Source: Perkinsus olseni (Eukaryota > Perkinsozoa > Perkinsida > Perkinsidae). Taken from it: a stretch of DNA of 40,260 nucleotides. The translations under genes and the position numbers were made by a program. The notes beneath the pieces were generated by a model. The model was given only the letters and a program-made list of their open reading frames with translations, was not told the origin of the DNA and did no database searches. Below, in pieces: positions 29,864 to 39,710 of this stretch; positions within the stretch are counted from its first letter, which is position 1, and every line of letters begins with the position of its first letter. Where the stretch lies: positions 1 through 40,260 of the forward strand of contig JABANP010000484.1 in assembly GCA_013115135.1 (NCBI GenBank). Reading direction: 5' to 3'.

Positions 29864-31354
29864 AAGCAGATTTTTTGAACTCATTTATCATTTTATCGCC
29901 ATCTCTTCCCCCTCCTAGTCCTCATCGTTCTGTCGTTCGAAGCGACAGGACTTGTTGCCCACGAACGGCAGTCTCGGACGTCGCCTTAGTATTTCACCAT
30001 CTCGAAGGAAGCCCTCTGCCACTATTGTGGTGTTTTGTGTTGCGAGACTGGGTGAGATAATCTGGATTGCATGTCGCAGGTGGGCTCCCCTGCGTAAGCT
30101 ACAGTAGCGGTATGAAAGACGGTTAACTGGGTTGAACCCACTACGAGGAAACCACTGAGCTGCCAGCGCAGTACGTCGTACTGATTACGAGTCGGTGCAG
30201 ATGGTTTCACTGTAAAACTTTCGCAATTTGCATCTACAGCTGCCAGTTACTCTACGGGAGAATTTCTCCCGGTCACACTGTACTGCTGTCAGCGGTCACC
30301 CACCAGACGCTAGTGACGGGCAGAATAGAGCTGTACTACCTACATGACGCAATTGAACTGTGCATCGAGCACACTGTGCTCCGTAGCTTCATCATACTAG
30401 CGTCCCGTCATTGGCTGAGCCATTGGAGGAGTCTCTTCCGGAGAGTTCCGTTTTCCCCGTCTGAGATCGCTGGTTTCGGTGACGTGGGAGTTAAGAAACT
30501 CGGCTGACAGTCATCCGGTGACTCGAGGATCTTGACGATCTAACAATGCACAATGTGCCGTGACAACTGGAGGGCCACGTGAAAGCCTGAAGGTATCCCT
30601 ACGCCTTCCCGAAATGCCAGCATGTTTCGCATTGACTAACACCAGTGTCGAAGTCATGAACGGGACATGACTATTCGCCGAAGAGTATTCACTGAATACT
30701 ATTCAGGCCCCAACTTCAATCCCTTTTCTGTAGTGATCCCGCCTCTCCTTATTGTTGTTCTATTCGGATACATATTGTGTTCGATCTCTCTCTGCGGCGT
30801 GTCACACGTACTGTACGTGCAAAGTACAAAAAACCATTGAAATATCTGTGAATGTTTGATATGTCACGAGCATTAGTAATGTGCATGTGGCCTTCTATGA
30901 AAGTGGCTAGTTGGGACATGCCCAGGAGCTGTTGGAGCCGCTTGCAAGTTCGGTTGCCACGTCTCGTTTCATCATACGAAGATGACAACAGGCTAGAACC
31001 CGGTATGAATCTTCGTAGGCAAGTTCACGCTCAAGACAACGCTGTGGCGTCGTCTTTGATGCTCATCTCTAGTCTTATACCGAGGGTGTCACACTATCAA
31101 ACTGACAGAGCTTTCTCAGGCCACGCAGCCATTACTGATGAACAGTAATTTCAGCGTTCGGAAGTAGGAACGGTAAACGAGAGCTCATAGAACTGACTTC
31201 AACACAAGCCAGACTCTTCAAAAAAACTTGAGCTTCTATCTTCTTGTAGAATTTCCATAAAAACGCTTCGTGTTCACAACACGGGTAAATCATCGAGCCG
31301 ATGGCTCACACTTCACCAACAGCAGCGGCGGCCTGGCCACTGATGATGCTAAAC
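29864..31354. other. Intergenic, no gene seen
   Basis: Several unrelated open frames up to about 98 codons on both strands, none convincing. Palindromes at 30367-30381, 30684-30707 (two centres, 30692 and 30699) and 30805-30819. Confidence 0.45.
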
Positions 31355-31795
31355 TCAATGGAAATATTGGTTTAGAGACACGCAATCCGCAATGAAAAGA
31401 ACCATCTGTGACAAGACATTCTTCGCATCAACGCCACCAGGGCCACTATTGCCGCCCGGGCCGCCCTTGCCACCGTTCGCGCCGGTGCCGCCTCTGCCGC
31501 CGTTGCCGCCGTCAGCGCTAGCAACGCCAAACTCTTCGTCGTTAGCAGCCTCGTCGCTTTCACGATTAGCAGCATGGCCACGAAGGGAAGAGAGCACGTC
31601 GTTCAACGACGAGCGACCAAGAGCCTGGATGCCGCCGTCGTCAAAGAGCAAGTTAGCGATCTTCCCGCCCCCAGTAGCCTTCGCCATTTCGAAGGTAGAC
31701 CCCTTCGCGTCAAAATCAGCCTCAATTACATCGTCTTCATTAGCATGGACGCCGTTAGTGAGGAGTAGAATCGTCACAAAAATGAAGGACTCCAT
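31355..31795 (-). CDS. Secreted Gly-rich protein, unknown function
   Basis: 146 aa from the ATG at 31795, chosen because it starts the signal peptide MESFIFVTILLLTNGVHA. An in-frame ATG at 31918 would bury it. The mature N-terminal half is acidic (NEDDVIEADFDAKG). The C-terminal half has GGNGGRGGTGANGGKGGPGG, irregular GGX/GXX repeats, and a short hydrophobic tail with one Cys. Such low-complexity Gly repeats occur in cell-wall, adhesive or collagen-like proteins, but no GXY triple-helix register is kept. The GC-rich Gly codons leave a long opposite-strand frame open as a shadow. A predicted extracellular protein; function unknown. Confidence 0.6.
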   Translation of the reverse strand: MESFIFVTILLLTNGVHANEDDVIEADFDAKGSTFEMAKATGGGKIANLLFDDGGIQALGRSSLNDVLSSLRGHAANRESDEAANDEEFGVASADGGNGGRGGTGANGGKGGPGGNSGPGGVDAKNVLSQMVLFIADCVSLNQYFH

Positions 31796-32257
31796 GTTTG
31801 TATCAGCAAGAGGACACTTGTGGTCGTTGGCTAGGGCAGATTGTTCACTGAATTCAGCTGTGGGTGACGCCCTTTCAGCTGAGCAAGGATCGATTAAGAC
31901 GCCCGGAGACAGGCTCACGTTCGTCTACCATTCGTCACCTACTTCACGCCTGTATCAACCTACTGCGCTCGCCTGTCAACCGAAATATGAACAACTATGA
32001 GCTTTTCTTATTGATTGTCACCGCCCTGTGAACAGCCTACTTGTAGATCGGCCATACACATGAGAAATAGACTGGTGACACCGAAAATATGGAGACACTT
32101 TGCTGGTGACACGTAAAGAGATTGCCGTCAACGACAGCCAGTCTTCGGTGACGGCAACTCCTTCACGTCACGAGCGCTGCTATGCGGTAGCTACGGTGAA
32201 GACGTGCACGACTACGACGCCGGATGAGGGCTGAGAAAAGTCGGTGGAAGGCGCGGG

Positions 32258-32440
32258 ACTGAACTGGTGGAACGATAGTGTTGCGTCGGAAATCAGTTAT
32301 ACTTGAAGACCTGAGGATCTCCCCTCTTGTTGGCACAAGGCCTCTGTTTTACTGTAAGCACTCGACACCATTATGCGGAAACTGATTTTGTTATTGTAAT
32401 TGAGTCGAATGAGCGGACCTACCGTCACACGAAGAATTCA
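32258..32440. repeat. Dispersed ~180-bp repeat, copy 1
   Basis: GAACTGGTGGAACGATAGTG through GGATCTCCCCTCTTG, AAGGCCTCTGTTTT, GACACCATTA and GAGCGGACCTACCGTCA. Copy 2 lies at 36443-36640 in the same orientation with about 20 extra bases in the middle. Confidence 0.85.
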
Positions 32441-33067
32441 TCCGAATAGAGAGAAGATTTTGATGCATTTTCGTGAACGAACTAAAGTCTCCACCGAAGT
32501 CGTTTATTCCGCCGATTAACGAGTGGTTCATCTATGCCGAAACCGGCACGGAGGAATTGCCATGTCCGCGCAACGGGACATCTGGTGTCTCGGTGACGCT
32601 CCCGCCACGCTAGCAAGCTAGCGCCCTGAACTCTGGCTCGAGCCGTCAAGTGCTTCATAGTAGGTCAATTGAATGGGCGCCGTCCTCTCAAAGCTCTCAT
32701 ATATGCTTATCGATGCCTTCGAGAGGTAACTTGTGCCTGCCGCACCGCGATTGCCATTTGTTGCATGGCCTTCGCCCTCGGCATGGCTTGCCTTAGCGTC
32801 ACCCTCTCTGCCGTTGTGAGGCACTGTGTAGCGTCTTCTTGGTCAAGCCATTCACTTCCGGTGAGAAACCCAACATTTGTTGGCGCGCTTGATGATGAGT
32901 TTGCCATCAGAAAATGTTTACAACTTGCTACCATAAACCCCCATTCTGATGAGTTCAGAGAAATACAAAGAAAGCCCCGAAGTCTCACTCATTCGCGAGT
33001 TCTTCGGTTTCCGAGAATCGATCAACTTACGTGCCGCACGTGTAAACGCTACGGGCGGCCGAAAACC

Positions 33068-33113
33068 CTTATACGCTGTGGGAATCGAACCCGGGCGGCG
33101 CTGTCAGCGCACA
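33068..33113 (-). repeat. tRNA-like B-box remnant
   Basis: Minus strand GCCGCCCGGGTTCGATTCCC contains a perfect B box (GTTCGATTC) preceded by an anticodon-loop-like GCG-CTGACAG-CGC. No complete cloverleaf. Confidence 0.35.
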
Positions 33114-33631
33114 ATCCAAACTTTTTCCATCGCCATCATTGTGCCACCCGATGACGACTCATCTGGGTGTTCAAGGGGCATACATCGGTACTGATGGCAT
33201 GGAAGTCAGAAACACCGTACTTAAAATGCTGAAGGTAAGAGGGTTTCTCGTCGAGCGAAAACATATGTCGACGAACAAACAGTACATGGTTTCACCCTCG
33301 TAAACAAGCGTGATATGTAAGCGTTATCGTTCCTATTGTGAGGAACCACCATCGACTGCATGCCGCAGTCCCGGGTTTTCTCTGAATTTGGACTTACCAG
33401 CGATTTCGTGAGCAAGGAGTTCTAGGATACTCGTTTGGTGCGGTATGTATGAGAAATTAGTCTAATTTCATAAAGCTAATTTAATTAGAGACCCCTATTC
33501 AAGAGATATGACATGACGCTGACTAAACCAACTTGATTGTGTTATTGATCTCGAGATTCTCACGCACCAGGATACCACGTCGCATGTGCATGCGTGCGAG
33601 TAACGCTCCTGGACTTATCATAGCATGCCCG

Positions 33632-33870
33632 ATGAATATTGTCCAGTATCGTAATGCTCTGGTGATTCAGGAGACCCCAGGTGGTGCCGCCGGTCGAGAG
33701 CTCTTCAAGTTCTTCGACGGCATTGAGCACGAAAAATTGGATGCTCAAGTAGGTCATCGCTTTTTCCTTCCCCGTATCTTATTTCTTCTCAGGGCCAAGT
33801 TGGGGAGGCTGTCGAGTTCTGGAGAGAATCTAACAGCTGCCTTGCGGGCCGCCGAGCAGCGTGCTGGTGA
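33632..33870 (+). CDS. Possible two-exon small protein, unknown function
   Basis: Exon 1, 33632-33748, starts at an ATG and encodes MNIVQYRNALVIQETPGGAA...EHEKLDAQ. A 44-nt intron (GTAGGT...CTTCTCAG, 33749-33792) follows, with a pyrimidine-rich 3' half. Exon 2 continues GQVGEAVEFWRESNS and stops at TGA 33868-33870, giving about 64 aa. Composition and intron look real, but a GTGAGT at 33864 could be a further donor and extend the gene. No family recognised. Confidence 0.35.
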
Positions 33871-34190
33871 GTTCCCGGGGATTAGACGAGATCGTTATTC
33901 GAGCTTGCGCTTCCAAGCCCTCCGCCCTCTGTCATCCTGTGTGAGTAAACAGGTTACTATGTGCACGTGTTGTATATATGCTCGTTAAGTGTGGTTTGGA
34001 CAGTATAAACTACAGTTAACATCAGAGAACGATAATTTCGAATAATACTCTAACTAGCAAGAAAGAATGCCAAGGTTGAAAGTCGATGTTTTACCGAGTC
34101 TAGGCCTATCGGTGAATGAAAATATTAGATCGTTCAAATTGAACAATTTGGTATTTTCGAACCGGTCAACGATGAAGACAAAATCACAGC
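33871..34190. other. Intergenic upstream of the coiled-coil gene
   Basis: AT-richer than its surroundings with no gene. Probable promoter region of the gene starting at 34191. Confidence 0.4.
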
Positions 34191-36001
34191 ATGAGGCATG
34201 CCGACGGGATGTCTTCTGATGTGATGTTGTCGGGCCCTTCCAAGCTCTTCGCTGGACCATCAGGGAGCTTACAAGATGAATTGAACCATATATTGGCACG
34301 AAAGAAGGACACGGTTGAAACAAAGACAGAACCGCTAGAACAGAGAAGCGAGCAGGAAGAGCTACTCAAGCAGAAAGTCCAGGACCTTGAAGAAGTTTTG
34401 TCTGCAGAGAAGGAAAAGTGTGAACACAACAACTACTGGAAAAAATGCTGTTACACAGTGTCTCAGGACCGCGACCTTGTCGAAGGAAGTCGATAGCATT
34501 CGAGCTGAGCTCAGGAGCGCTGTAAGTTTTTCTACGTCTCGTGGCATCGCTGCGGTCTACTACCACTGGTGGTTGAACTCCTCGTGCATGCCAGGCTGCC
34601 GATCGACAGAAGGCGCTTTCTGAGGTCCAGAAAGAGTTTGCTAGGACGCAGAGTGAATTGGAGGGTTTGAGGGAGGTTAAACGAAAACTTGAGAAAGAGC
34701 TGGAAAACAGAGGAACTGAAGCGAGGCGAGATCGAGAAGAATACGAAGTTGCGCTTGAACGGCTGGGACAGGAGCTGCAGGATACCAGGGAGGAGGCGTG
34801 CCGGAGCGTCGAAGAACAGAAAATGGCCGCTGAGAGGCTCAGGAAGGATCTGGAAGACGAAAAAGAAAAATCGGAGAAAAACAAGGAGAATGATGCCATG
34901 GCAGTAGAAGGGCTGAGAAAGGAGTTGGGCGAAGTACGGTACCGCGTGGCTGAGCTGGAGCAGGAAGTCGAGTTGAAGAACCGTCTTGTCAGCGAAGGTG
35001 AGAATCGAATGGAAGAAGTCAGTGAATGGAAGGTGATGGTTGAAAAACTGAGCCAGGAGCTTGAAGAATCACGACGTGAGAGCTCCGAACGGGAAGAGCA
35101 ACTCCGGGCGGTCCAGAAGGAGGTGGATCATGAACGCGGATTGAGCATCGGATTGAACGAAAAAGTCCAGGAGCTTCAGCGACAGCTTGAGGAGGTTGCT
35201 GAGAAAAGCTCGAACGTGGAGAAAACGAAGGAGTTGGAGGAAGCCAGAGATGAGGTCGAGAGATTGCGTGTAGAAGTGGCTGGCGTTAGGAGAGACGCCG
35301 AGGTCCACGAGGAACGAGCCTTGAGGTTAGCGCAGGAAAATGAAAGGCTCGAAACCGAATTGGAGGCATTGAGTGCTCGTGTTGAAGAAAGAGGCCCTGT
35401 GGAGGCGCGTCCGAGCAGTGAGCAGGACGCTTTCGAGGAAGAAGTTCCTCACAAACCGATTATCGCATTCGACGAGTTTGCGCATGTCGCAGAAGAGCCT
35501 GATGCAGGCGTTTTCCCGCACAGTGAAAGTCTTGAGACGGCTGATGAGGCGACGAGGTTGAGTGAGCCTTCTGGAGCAGCTGGGGAGTCTCGAGGGAGTA
35601 TCTATCACGCTACATCGATGAAAAGATTGTCGAGAAGATTTTCCAGTCAAGACGAAGCCCTGAGAGAGTTGGCGAGTGCGCAGGCGCAAATAAGGAACTA
35701 TAAGCACGAAGTTGAGCGCCTGACGGCGGCACTTCATTACGTGGAAGAAACTATTAGAAAAGGGAAAGGCGACAAACTGAAGTTTATGCAGTTCATTGTA
35801 CCGCGGCCGCTTGGCACGCCGGACGTGTGGTTGCGCTTGTACTTAGACGCTCGGGAGCGTGACGAGAGGCTGGTCGAATCTCAGAAGAAATCTCGTGAGG
35901 AATTTTATGAATGGTGGTTTCGTGGTCACCACAGTTCAGACGAGGACTCTGATGGAAGTATGTCCGAATGGATCAGATCTGTCGGGCTTAGCCCTAGGTG
36001 A
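34191..36001 (+). CDS. Three-exon long coiled-coil protein, unknown function
   Basis: Exons 34191-34417, 34467-34521 and 34595-36001, joined by a 49-nt intron (GTGTGA...CTCAG) and a 73-nt intron (GTAAGT...GCCAG), give 562 aa. The first junction runs SAEKEK to TATLSKEVDS and the second RAELRSA to AADRQKAL. The sequence on both sides is heptad-like, which supports the splicing. Residues about 25-355 are an almost unbroken Glu/Lys/Arg/Leu coiled coil. A non-coil acidic stretch follows, then a second coil at about 445-490 (DEALRELASAQAQIRNYKHE), and a Trp-rich C-terminal end (EFYEWWFRGHHSS). No signal peptide or membrane segment. Likely cytoplasmic, a cytoskeletal, centrosomal or vesicle-tether type scaffold; that role is inference from shape alone. 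Confidence 0.75.
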
Positions 36002-36413
36002 GCAGACTACCGGGTTCCGGTAGCCGGGGAGTGCGGAGCGGAAAAGCTCGTGTAGGTTGAAACCAGCGCGCCTTCGTCGAAGACTTCGGAGGGATGGAGC
36101 GAACTTCCGGAGTCGTTCCTAGGGAAGTTCCTTGTACGCGAACTGGCGTAAAAAGTTGAATTGCATCCTGGGAGCGGTACTGGAATTCAGGCGAGATCCC
36201 CAGAACACTACCGAAGGCCATTCGAACTGGAAGCACCGCTCCGCTCTTACTTTGCACATTTTAATGTTGCAGACCTCTCTATCGGGATAATTGATGTTGC
36301 CACAAAGGTGACAAGCCCAAGAGCCTTCCTTCTGGGAAACCCGATCTTGGGCAGCGAGATATGCTAAGAAAGGAAAGCGACTTCGAACAGGGGCTCGGGC
36401 TCAGTCCGATCGG

Positions 36414-36433
36414 TGGGAGCCTCCCACTGGGAG
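36414..36433. repeat. 20-bp mirror triplet
   Basis: TGGGAG-C-CTCCCA-C-TGGGAG; centres at 36420 and 36427. Confidence 0.8.
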
Positions 36434-36442
36434 GTGGCAAGA

Positions 36443-36640
36443 ATGAACTGGTGGAACGATCGTGTTGCGACGGAAATCAGTTATACTCTAAGGCCTTAGG
36501 ATCTCCCCTCTTGGTGGAGGAGGGCACCGAAGTGTGGGCAGAAGGCCTCTGTTTTTACGGTAAGCATTTGACACCATTACACGGAAACTGATTTTGTGAT
36601 TGTCATAGCGTTGAATGAGCGGACCTACCGTCAGAAGAAT
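36443..36640. repeat. Dispersed ~180-bp repeat, copy 2
   Basis: Same order of blocks as 32258-32440: GAACTGGTGGAACGATCGTG, GGATCTCCCCTCTTG, AAGGCCTCTGTTTT, GACACCATTA, GAGCGGACCTACCGTCA. Confidence 0.85.
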
Positions 36641-36775
36641 GCCGCCGACGGATTGGACCAGTCTCGGCGTTGAGGATAGTTGGCATTAATGTGAGAACAC
36701 GACTGTAGTGTGGAAGAGTTACTCGTGCGGAGTTGCGCCGTCGTCGCCTCAATAAATGACGGAGAATGCCCTGCA

Positions 36776-36812
36776 GTGGGAATCGAACCCGAGCGTTCTC
36801 ACCCCGCCGGGG
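36776..36812 (-). repeat. tRNA-like B-box remnant
   Basis: Minus strand CTCGGGTTCGATTCCCACTG, nearly the same B-box block as at 33068-33113. It lies about 140-650 bp after a copy of the dispersed repeat, as the other does, so the two may be parts of one SINE-like unit. Confidence 0.35.
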
Positions 36813-36912
36813 AATTTTCTTTCGGGCGCCTCAAATTTCTCGCAGATGCCTTGAGAGAGACCTTCGGCAACCCTTTTCCCCGCGCACGAACCACACGAGC
36901 GTTCCCGCATAG

Positions 36913-36932
36913 ACTACGACGTAGTCACTACG
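36913..36932. repeat. 20-bp mirror triplet
   Basis: ACTACG-A-CGTAGT-C-ACTACG; centres at 36919 and 36926. Confidence 0.8.
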
Positions 36933-36967
36933 TGATTCTGAAACGTGGATCCATGTTCTTCGGGTCC

Positions 36968-36987
36968 GCATCCCGGATGCGGCATCC
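36968..36987. repeat. 20-bp mirror triplet
   Basis: GCATCC-C-GGATGC-G-GCATCC; centres at 36974 and 36981. Confidence 0.8.
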
Positions 36988-37047
36988 GAACGTATCGCCG
37001 TGGATTTCCGGGATACCGATACGGATTCCGTATCACGATAAAAATCT

Positions 37048-37080
37048 ATGAAAATCTTCCGTATTACGGAAGATTTTCAT
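37048..37080. repeat. Perfect hairpin, 16-bp stem, 1-nt loop
   Basis: ATGAAAATCTTCCGTA pairs exactly with 37065-37080 around T37064. Confidence 0.9.
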
Positions 37081-37673
37081 CGCCATAAGCGCGATTTTGA
37101 GGGGCAGTGTTGCGTCCCCGTAAATGCAATGGAAGAGAAGCGCAAAAGTCTCTCTTGCTCGGCTCTATTCGGGAGGAGACATTATTGGCTCTGCACGCAC
37201 GCACAAGACGATCGGCGCGTGGCGGTGGAGTCAATCTCTTCTTCAACCGACGCAATTTCCTATGCTCGGCTGCCCTCACCCGTGGACAGGCGAATCAGCC
37301 GAGTTCCCCGCTACCTCCCCGGTTGGGGCAGCTCACCCCACCACCTCATTCGTGCTGAGGTGGGAAGCGGAAACGCTCTTCCTCCTGCATCGACGAGGCC
37401 GAAAACCGTACCCTCATTAAAGATGAGTCATTTTCGTGTTCTCGGAGTGCGCACACGATCTTTGATGTGGGCCGATTTTGGGGCCAACAAAAGCCGTATC
37501 GGAATGAATCCGAAGGCGACTTTTCATCCTACCCGAGGACGATTTCCATGATATTGGTCCATACGAGCTGCTGGTGAGGAATTGTATGGTAGTTGCTTCT
37601 CCGTTGTTGCTCATAGTCAACGCAAGGCGAGAAGGAGTATGAAATCTTCTACTTCTTCTTCTAAGCTTACTCT

Positions 37674-37731
37674 CTCGAGGGGAATAAGCTATGCACGTAT
37701 GCACGAGACGATCGGCGCATAATGAGTAACA
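37674..37731. repeat. Dispersed ~60-bp repeat, copy 2
   Basis: Nearly identical to 19617-19675, including GAATAAGCTATGCACG and ATAATGAGTAACA. Confidence 0.85.
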
Positions 37732-37783
37732 ATGGTCTTGAAAGAAACGCCCTTCTGGACCACCGTTGACGTAGCAGCCTGCC

Positions 37784-37846
37784 GAAATTATATTCCGAGC
37801 CTTGCGCGCTGAGAACTTCTCAGCGCAAGGCTCGGAATATAATTTC
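37784..37846. repeat. Long hairpin, ~30-bp arms
   Basis: GAAATTATATTCCGAGCCTT at 37784 recurs inverted, ending at 37846. The left arm has two extra bases (a second CG in GCGCGC). The loop is about 1-5 nt. Confidence 0.9.
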
Positions 37847-37922
37847 GTGAGAGCACATCTCAGTGAGAAGGACATCTCTGCGCGAAGGGCAGCTGAGGAC
37901 CTCAGCCTGAGGCATCCGGGAT

Positions 37923-37989
37923 GCAATACACAAAGGGCGCTTGACCTGCACACGCCGCGTGTGCAGGTCAAGCGCCCTTTGTGTATTGC
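37923..37989. repeat. Perfect hairpin, 32-bp stem, 3-nt loop
   Basis: 37923-37954 (starting GCAATACACAAAGGGCGCTT) pairs with 37958-37989 with no mismatch, around CCG. It is the longest perfect palindrome in the window, only 77 bp from the previous one and unrelated to it in sequence. Confidence 0.95.
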
Positions 37990-38688
37990 TCTAGCGTGAA
38001 GCTAGTAGTTGCTATTGAGACTAATTTTAATGTATGAATAACTAAGAAGTATTAAGAGCCTAACTTTTTTTCTATGTCACAGCAAGGGTGGCGAGCTTCC
38101 TGCTGTCTCTAGTGAACCAAGCCGGGACCACTCCATTCCGGTAAAACAGGCCCAGCCCGGCCTGCCGTGAAAGGTTATAGCTACTGGACTAAGAGAAAGT
38201 GAGTAAGAACAGTGAGTGACAACGAAGAGACAACCAATACTATTATCGTGATGAAGATAATTACATACATACACATTGTGTATGTATTGTGTAATACACA
38301 ATTATTGCTGTCCCTTCTGTGTGCGCAAAGGTGGAGTTTGGAATCATACGAGTTTACACGGCTCCCTTCCTCCCCGGCGTTGGGGCATGGGCCAGAGAAC
38401 CGCGCAAGGATCGCCGGGTCCTCGGCCAATGTAACGGGGCCGCCTCTCAACAATAGGGAGGCAGCCGCACCACATCGCCAGGGTGGGCGGGTGTTGTCGT
38501 CTCTCCTCAGTTCTAACTTCGGAACTCGACATAGGGAGTCGGGAGGCCAAGTAAAGAGGGGCCGCGCGCTGACTTGGCGCGAATGCGGGCCGCTAGCTAA
38601 TACAGCTAATCTGTCTACTTCATCTACCGCGCACGACGTCACGCTGTCTCCTTCTCAACGGTTCCACCACACGCCCCCCTCGCAGGAG
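37990..38688. other. Intergenic; possible end of the Gypsy-like element
   Basis: A 170-codon plus-strand frame (38212-38724) is low-complexity and has no homology I recognise. An 11-bp stem with 1-nt loop lies at 38265-38287. By orientation the 3' LTR of the minus-strand retroelement should be here, but with one copy I cannot define it. Confidence 0.4.
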
Positions 38689-39462
38689 TTAGAAACCTGC
38701 GGGCATTGGTGGTTTGAGACGTGAATCGACTCTGTCTAATGCAGTAGATGATATGTATTTCAAGTACTTCAAATGTACAAGACGCTTTCGTAAATCAGGC
38801 ATGAGAACACGATAAATGAGAGGCGACAATTGATTGAGAATACGAACGACAAGATAAGGTCGCTCATGCTTCTTGCCTCTTGGCATTTTCCGCATTAACC
38901 ATAAGTCACCTTTAGTGGGTAGATAGCGGTTGGGAGAGGCGGGAGGCTCAGCTGGAGAGCGTGCTCCAGGTCTATATCGAGCTGATAGTCTTGGAAATAT
39001 CCAAGGCTCATACGTAAAGATCGTCTCATGTGGGGAATACGTAGTTCGACCGCTAATCGCAGTATTAAACAGCTGAGTGGCGCGGGCTACAAGCTGTTTA
39101 AATGTGGCAAATGATAACTCGGTTGGATCGCGCCGACAACGAACTCTCTCGTTGATTATGCGAAACATTCGTTCGCATTTGCCGTTGCACCAAGAACTGA
39201 AGACTGGGGAACAAACGTGCCGACAGGAAACGCGCTTCATCGCATCTGCGAACGCAGTAGAAATGAATTGCGATCCATTATCGGTATGAATGCCCTCAGG
39301 TGTAGTGTTGAATGTTGCATCCACTACCCTGAACAGCGCTAAACAGTCCTCGGCCGTTGGCGTATACAAGACTGTCCGAGTTATCGTGTAAGAGCTCCAA
39401 TTGTCCACTAGGGCAATTACATACTGTACGTTCTGTAACCCCAAGGGGAAGTGAACTCTCAT
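38689..39462 (-). pseudogene. Ty3/Gypsy-like retrotransposon integrase, truncated
   Basis: 257 codons. YVIALVDNWSS holds the first catalytic Asp, GIHTDNGSQFIS the second, and NGKCERMFRIIN the Glu, with spacing as in a D,D-35-E core. TTYSPHETIFTYEP is the conserved block after the core, and GDLWLMRK...KKHERPYLVVRILN...YRVLMPD...VHLKYLKYI is the typical C-terminal chromo-less module of Gypsy integrases. A stop (TGA) precedes the ATG at 39462. A protein-like stretch in another frame (39296-39568, ending SSLPLG) may be the upstream part after a frameshift. RT, RNase H and LTRs are not found, and the DNA to the right belongs to the transporter-upstream duplication. The core triad is intact although the element is not. 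Confidence 0.8.
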
Positions 39463-39710
39463 TCAGGTTTCTTTCATGGAGGGGCCTCAGTTGGGGCGGA
39501 ACAATCCTCGCCCACAGTCCTGCTAGGGCTAGGTCTGCCCAGGGAGTGATGCCATCGAGCCTATCCACGAGGTATTTTCTATCGGCATCTTTCCCTATCG
39601 ATGGTCTGACACTGGGAATCCTGTGCGCCGGAATCTGCCCGACTCAGGCAGATTTCCAGACTCCTTGGAGAAGTCCTGAAATTTGCAATTCCAGCAACAA
39701 GGCTGCTGTT

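Larger units (their letters stand above)
31796..33631. other. Intergenic with dispersed repeats
   Basis: No convincing gene. Contains a 9-bp inverted pair (32122-32157), the dispersed repeat 32258-32440, GCTAGC palindrome 32608-32623 and a B-box remnant near 33090. An open frame at 32669-33154 has a short Cys-rich hydrophobic stretch (AICCMAFALGMACLSVTL) but no homology I recognise. Confidence 0.45.
36002..37783. other. Intergenic, very palindrome-rich
   Basis: No supported gene. Frames such as 37048-37551 look spurious. Contains mirror structures at 36007-36027, 36414-36433, 36913-36932, 36968-36987, 37018-37034 and 37048-37080, plus dispersed repeats. Confidence 0.5.

Noticed and set aside
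31392..32000. 202-codon Pro-rich frame opposite the Gly-rich secreted protein
   Set aside because: It is the shadow of Gly codons on the other strand; the minus frame has a signal peptide and sensible composition.
34366..34899. 177-codon Ser-rich minus-strand frame
   Set aside because: Antisense of the Glu/Lys/Arg coiled-coil coding region.
37048..37551. 167-codon frame
   Set aside because: Begins inside a perfect hairpin and crosses a dispersed repeat; composition is unlike a protein.
37923..37989. Rho-independent-type terminator or pre-miRNA
   Set aside because: No T-run follows, terminators of this kind are not used by eukaryotic Pol II, and a 3-nt loop is too small for usual miRNA precursors.
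38212..38724. 170-codon plus-strand frame
   Set aside because: Low-complexity, overlaps a minus-strand frame of similar length and the end of a retroelement, and no motif is recognised.
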